Assembly (NCBI GenBank): GCA_031264395.1
Contig: JAISEB010000129.1
Coordinates: 1-6,967, forward strand
Length of the DNA: 6,967 bases
From: Treponema sp.
GTDB lineage: Bacteria > Spirochaetota > Spirochaetia > Treponematales > Breznakiellaceae
Direction: 5' to 3'
Each line of letters opens with the position of its first letter. Positions within the stretch are counted from its first letter, which is position 1. Below are positions 5,363 to 6,967 of this stretch, in pieces. The position numbers and the translations under genes were made by a program. The notes under the pieces are model-generated. The model ran no database searches and was not told where the DNA came from. It was given only the letters and a program-made list of their open reading frames with translations.

Positions 5363-6115
5363 TCATATTTGAAACGAATAATCGGGGGAAAACTGCTGAA
5401 GAAACTGCCGGGTCCGTTCCTTTTTGGGGTGGCTGAAGAATTCCTTCGTCGGTCCTTCTTCCAGTATCCGTCCTTTTTCAAGGAACACAACGCTGGTGCC
5501 CACTTCCCGGGCAAAGGCCAATTCATGGGTCACCACAATCATGGTGTTTCCCTCCGCGGCGACCTTTCTCATGGTACCGAGCACTTCCTGCACCAGTTCC
5601 GGGTCCAGGGCGCTGGTGGGTTCGTCAAAAAGAATCACCCTGGGATTCATGGCCACCGCTCTGGCGATAGCCACCCGCTGCTGCTGCCCGCCTGAAAGGG
5701 ACGAAGGATAGGCGGACATCTTGTCCCCCAGCCCCACCTTTTCCAGATGGTAACGGGCCAGTTCCCTCGCCTTGCGCCGGGGCATCTTCCGGACCACCAG
5801 CAGCCCTTCTTCCACATTTGCCAGGGCGGTTTTATGCAGAAAAAGATTGTAGCCCTGAAACACCATGGACGTTTTCCGCCGGAGCCGGTAGGTATCTTTT
5901 TTGGTATAATGCCGGCAGTCAAGGGTTTCATCGTCTACGGTGATGAAACCGGACTGGGACCGTTCCAGCAGGTTGATACAGCGCAGCAGGGTGGATTTTC
6001 CCGAACCGCTCGGGCCGATGATCACCACCACCGCCCCCGGCGCCACATCAAGGTTTATGTCGTGGAGCACATGGTTATCGCCGTAGGACTTGTTCAGCGA
6101 ACGGATCGATATCAT
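5363..6115 (-). CDS. Polar amino acid-type ABC transporter, ATP-binding protein
   Basis: The 250-residue ATPase has every expected motif: Walker A GPSGSGKST (34-42), Q-loop Q87 (MVFQ), signature LSGGQQQR (140-147), Walker B VILFDE (160-165), D-loop SALD (168-171) and H-loop H197. Length and sequence match the GlnQ/HisP group that energises uptake of polar amino acids, opines and related solutes. It acts on the cytoplasmic face of the permease encoded just upstream. The start overlaps the permease stop in an ATGA arrangement, with AAGGAAG a few bases before it, indicating translational coupling. The exact substrate cannot be told from the ATPase. Confidence 0.95.
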   Translation of the reverse strand: MISIRSLNKSYGDNHVLHDINLDVAPGAVVVIIGPSGSGKSTLLRCINLLERSQSGFITVDDETLDCRHYTKKDTYRLRRKTSMVFQGYNLFLHKTALANVEEGLLVVRKMPRRKARELARYHLEKVGLGDKMSAYPSSLSGGQQQRVAIARAVAMNPRVILFDEPTSALDPELVQEVLGTMRKVAAEGNTMIVVTHELAFAREVGTSVVFLEKGRILEEGPTKEFFSHPKKERTRQFLQQFSPDYSFQI

Positions 6116-6831
6116 GGCAGCTTCCTTTCGTGCCGCCGCAGCCGGCGTTCCGACAGGATCAAAAGCCGTTCCAGCGTAAAGCAGATGAGCCAGTAAAGCA
6201 GGGCCGCCACCAGGTAAGCCTCGATAAAATTGGAGGAACGGGCCGCGGTAATCTTTGCCTGGCCTATGATCTCAGGCACCGACGCGGCAAAAGCCAGGGA
6301 GGTATCCTTGAGCAGGGCGATGAAGGTGTTTCCCATATTGGGTAACGCCACCAGCGCGGCCTGCGGCAGGGTTATGCGTAAAAAAACCTGAAAGTCGGTC
6401 ATCCCCAAAGAAGAAGCCGCCTCGGTCTGTCCGGGGGGAACCGAAAGCAGCGCCGCCCGGATAGACTCCGACAAATAGGCCCCTACGTTGAGGGAAAAAC
6501 AAAAGTACATGAACACGATCGCCGGTATGGCCGAGACATTGAGGTTCCAGGCGTAGATTTCGTTAAGGTACCGCAGTACCATGGGAATCCCGTAATAGCA
6601 GAGAAATATCTGCGCCAGAAGAGGGGTGCCCCGCATAAAGGAGGTGTACACTCCAACGATCCTGAGAAGCACCGGAATCCGCCTGATCTTTATAAGGGCG
6701 ATCCCCAAACCTATAAGGGCGCCGAAGAAAAAGGCCACCGCCGCGATTGCCAGGGAAACCGGTATCCCCCGGGCAATACGCGGAAACGAGCGAACCATAA
6801 AGTCAAAATCGAGGATGCTTCTTGCGGGCAT
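6112..6831 (-). CDS. Polar amino acid-type ABC transporter, permease
   Basis: The 239-residue membrane protein begins MPARSILDFDFMVRSFPRIA and contains about five hydrophobic segments (roughly 23-47, 55-82, 98-120, 158-185 and 205-226). The cytoplasmic EAA loop is at 137-158 (EAASSLGMTDF...LPQA), the contact point with the ATPase, and LLKDTSLA at 173-180 is typical of the HisM/GlnP family. Such permeases work as homodimers when, as here, only one permease gene lies between binding protein and ATPase, although another could lie outside the window. GGGGAG four bases before the ATG supports the start. It follows the binding-protein stop by 23 bases and overlaps the ATPase start by 4. Confidence 0.95.
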   Translation of the reverse strand: MPARSILDFDFMVRSFPRIARGIPVSLAIAAVAFFFGALIGLGIALIKIRRIPVLLRIVGVYTSFMRGTPLLAQIFLCYYGIPMVLRYLNEIYAWNLNVSAIPAIVFMYFCFSLNVGAYLSESIRAALLSVPPGQTEAASSLGMTDFQVFLRITLPQAALVALPNMGNTFIALLKDTSLAFAASVPEIIGQAKITAARSSNFIEAYLVAALLYWLICFTLERLLILSERRLRRHERKLP

Positions 6832-6854
6832 GGTTCTCCCCTACGCCAAAACGG

Positions 6855-6967
6855 TCATTTCGAATAGTCCGTCCCAAGCCATTGAATCGACAGGGCGCTC
6901 AGGCGGCCGTCGGCATGGACTTTTGCCAAAGCGGCGTCCAGTTTGTTCCGCAGAGCCGTTCCGGCGG
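6855..6967 (-). CDS. ABC transporter solute-binding protein, C-terminal end (partial)
   Basis: The minus strand from the right edge reads 36 residues, with motifs LRNKLDAALAKVHADGRL and SIQWLGTDYSK, then TGA (6857-6855). The pattern of an amphipathic helix with LxxxLxxALxxxxADGxL, followed by a W-x-G-x-D end, is the usual C-terminus of family 3 periplasmic binding proteins for polar amino acids. The start, signal peptide and ligand pocket lie outside the window. It is the first known gene of the operon and stops 23 bases before the permease. As a binding protein it would deliver the substrate to the permease from outside the cytoplasmic membrane. Confidence 0.85.
   Translation of the reverse strand, partial: AGTALRNKLDAALAKVHADGRLSALSIQWLGTDYSK

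Overview
The window looks like accessory chromosomal DNA from an anaerobic bacterium, probably a spirochaete of the Treponema type. That assignment is an inference. It rests on a very long homopolymeric C tract at the 5' end of a lipoprotein gene, a relaxed lipobox (F-S-G-C), an aldo/keto reductase carrying two ferredoxin-type [4Fe-4S] motifs (typical of anaerobes), strong AGGAGG-like ribosome binding sites and repeat-rich intergenic DNA. No rRNA, tRNA or CRISPR array was seen.

Layout. (1) 1-300: the 5' end of an IS630-family transposase on the minus strand, running off the left edge. (2) About 301-579: a non-coding inverted-repeat region. It is bounded by a 28-bp imperfect inverted repeat (301-328 and 552-579) and contains ACGGA-type repeats that fold back on each other. 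(3) 580-1378: a promoter, an ideal Shine-Dalgarno and an ATG at 672, then a run of 17 C, then a 217-codon lipoprotein-like frame. That frame is out of phase with the ATG by one base, as expected of a phase-variable gene in the OFF state. (4) 1379-1509: three strong hairpins between convergent genes. (5) 1510-2691 (minus), aldo/keto reductase with [4Fe-4S] motifs, divergent from (6) 2819-3904 (plus), an atypical extended SDR of the epimerase/dehydratase group. They share a 127-bp promoter region with a TTAACGTTAA palindrome. (7) 3905-3976: a hairpin between convergent genes. (8) 3977-6967 (minus): a five-gene operon reading leftward from the right edge. It holds the end of a solute-binding protein, a polar-amino-acid-type ABC permease, its ATPase, an AhpD/carboxymuconolactone-decarboxylase-like protein, and a classical SDR resembling the mycofactocin-coupled/carveol dehydrogenase group.

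How the genes fit together. The operon links uptake of a small polar solute to two cytoplasmic enzymes. The permease/ATPase and AhpD-like/SDR pairs overlap by 4 and 8 bases, and each gene has its own good ribosome binding site once starts are corrected. The likely reading is import followed by redox metabolism of the same, unidentified compound. The lipoprotein and the repeat/IS region form a separate module in which IS-derived ends and a contingency tract sit directly upstream of a surface-protein gene.

Three starts are revised from the longest open frame: the epimerase-like SDR to 2819, the AhpD-like protein to 5315, and the operon SDR to a GTG at 4780.
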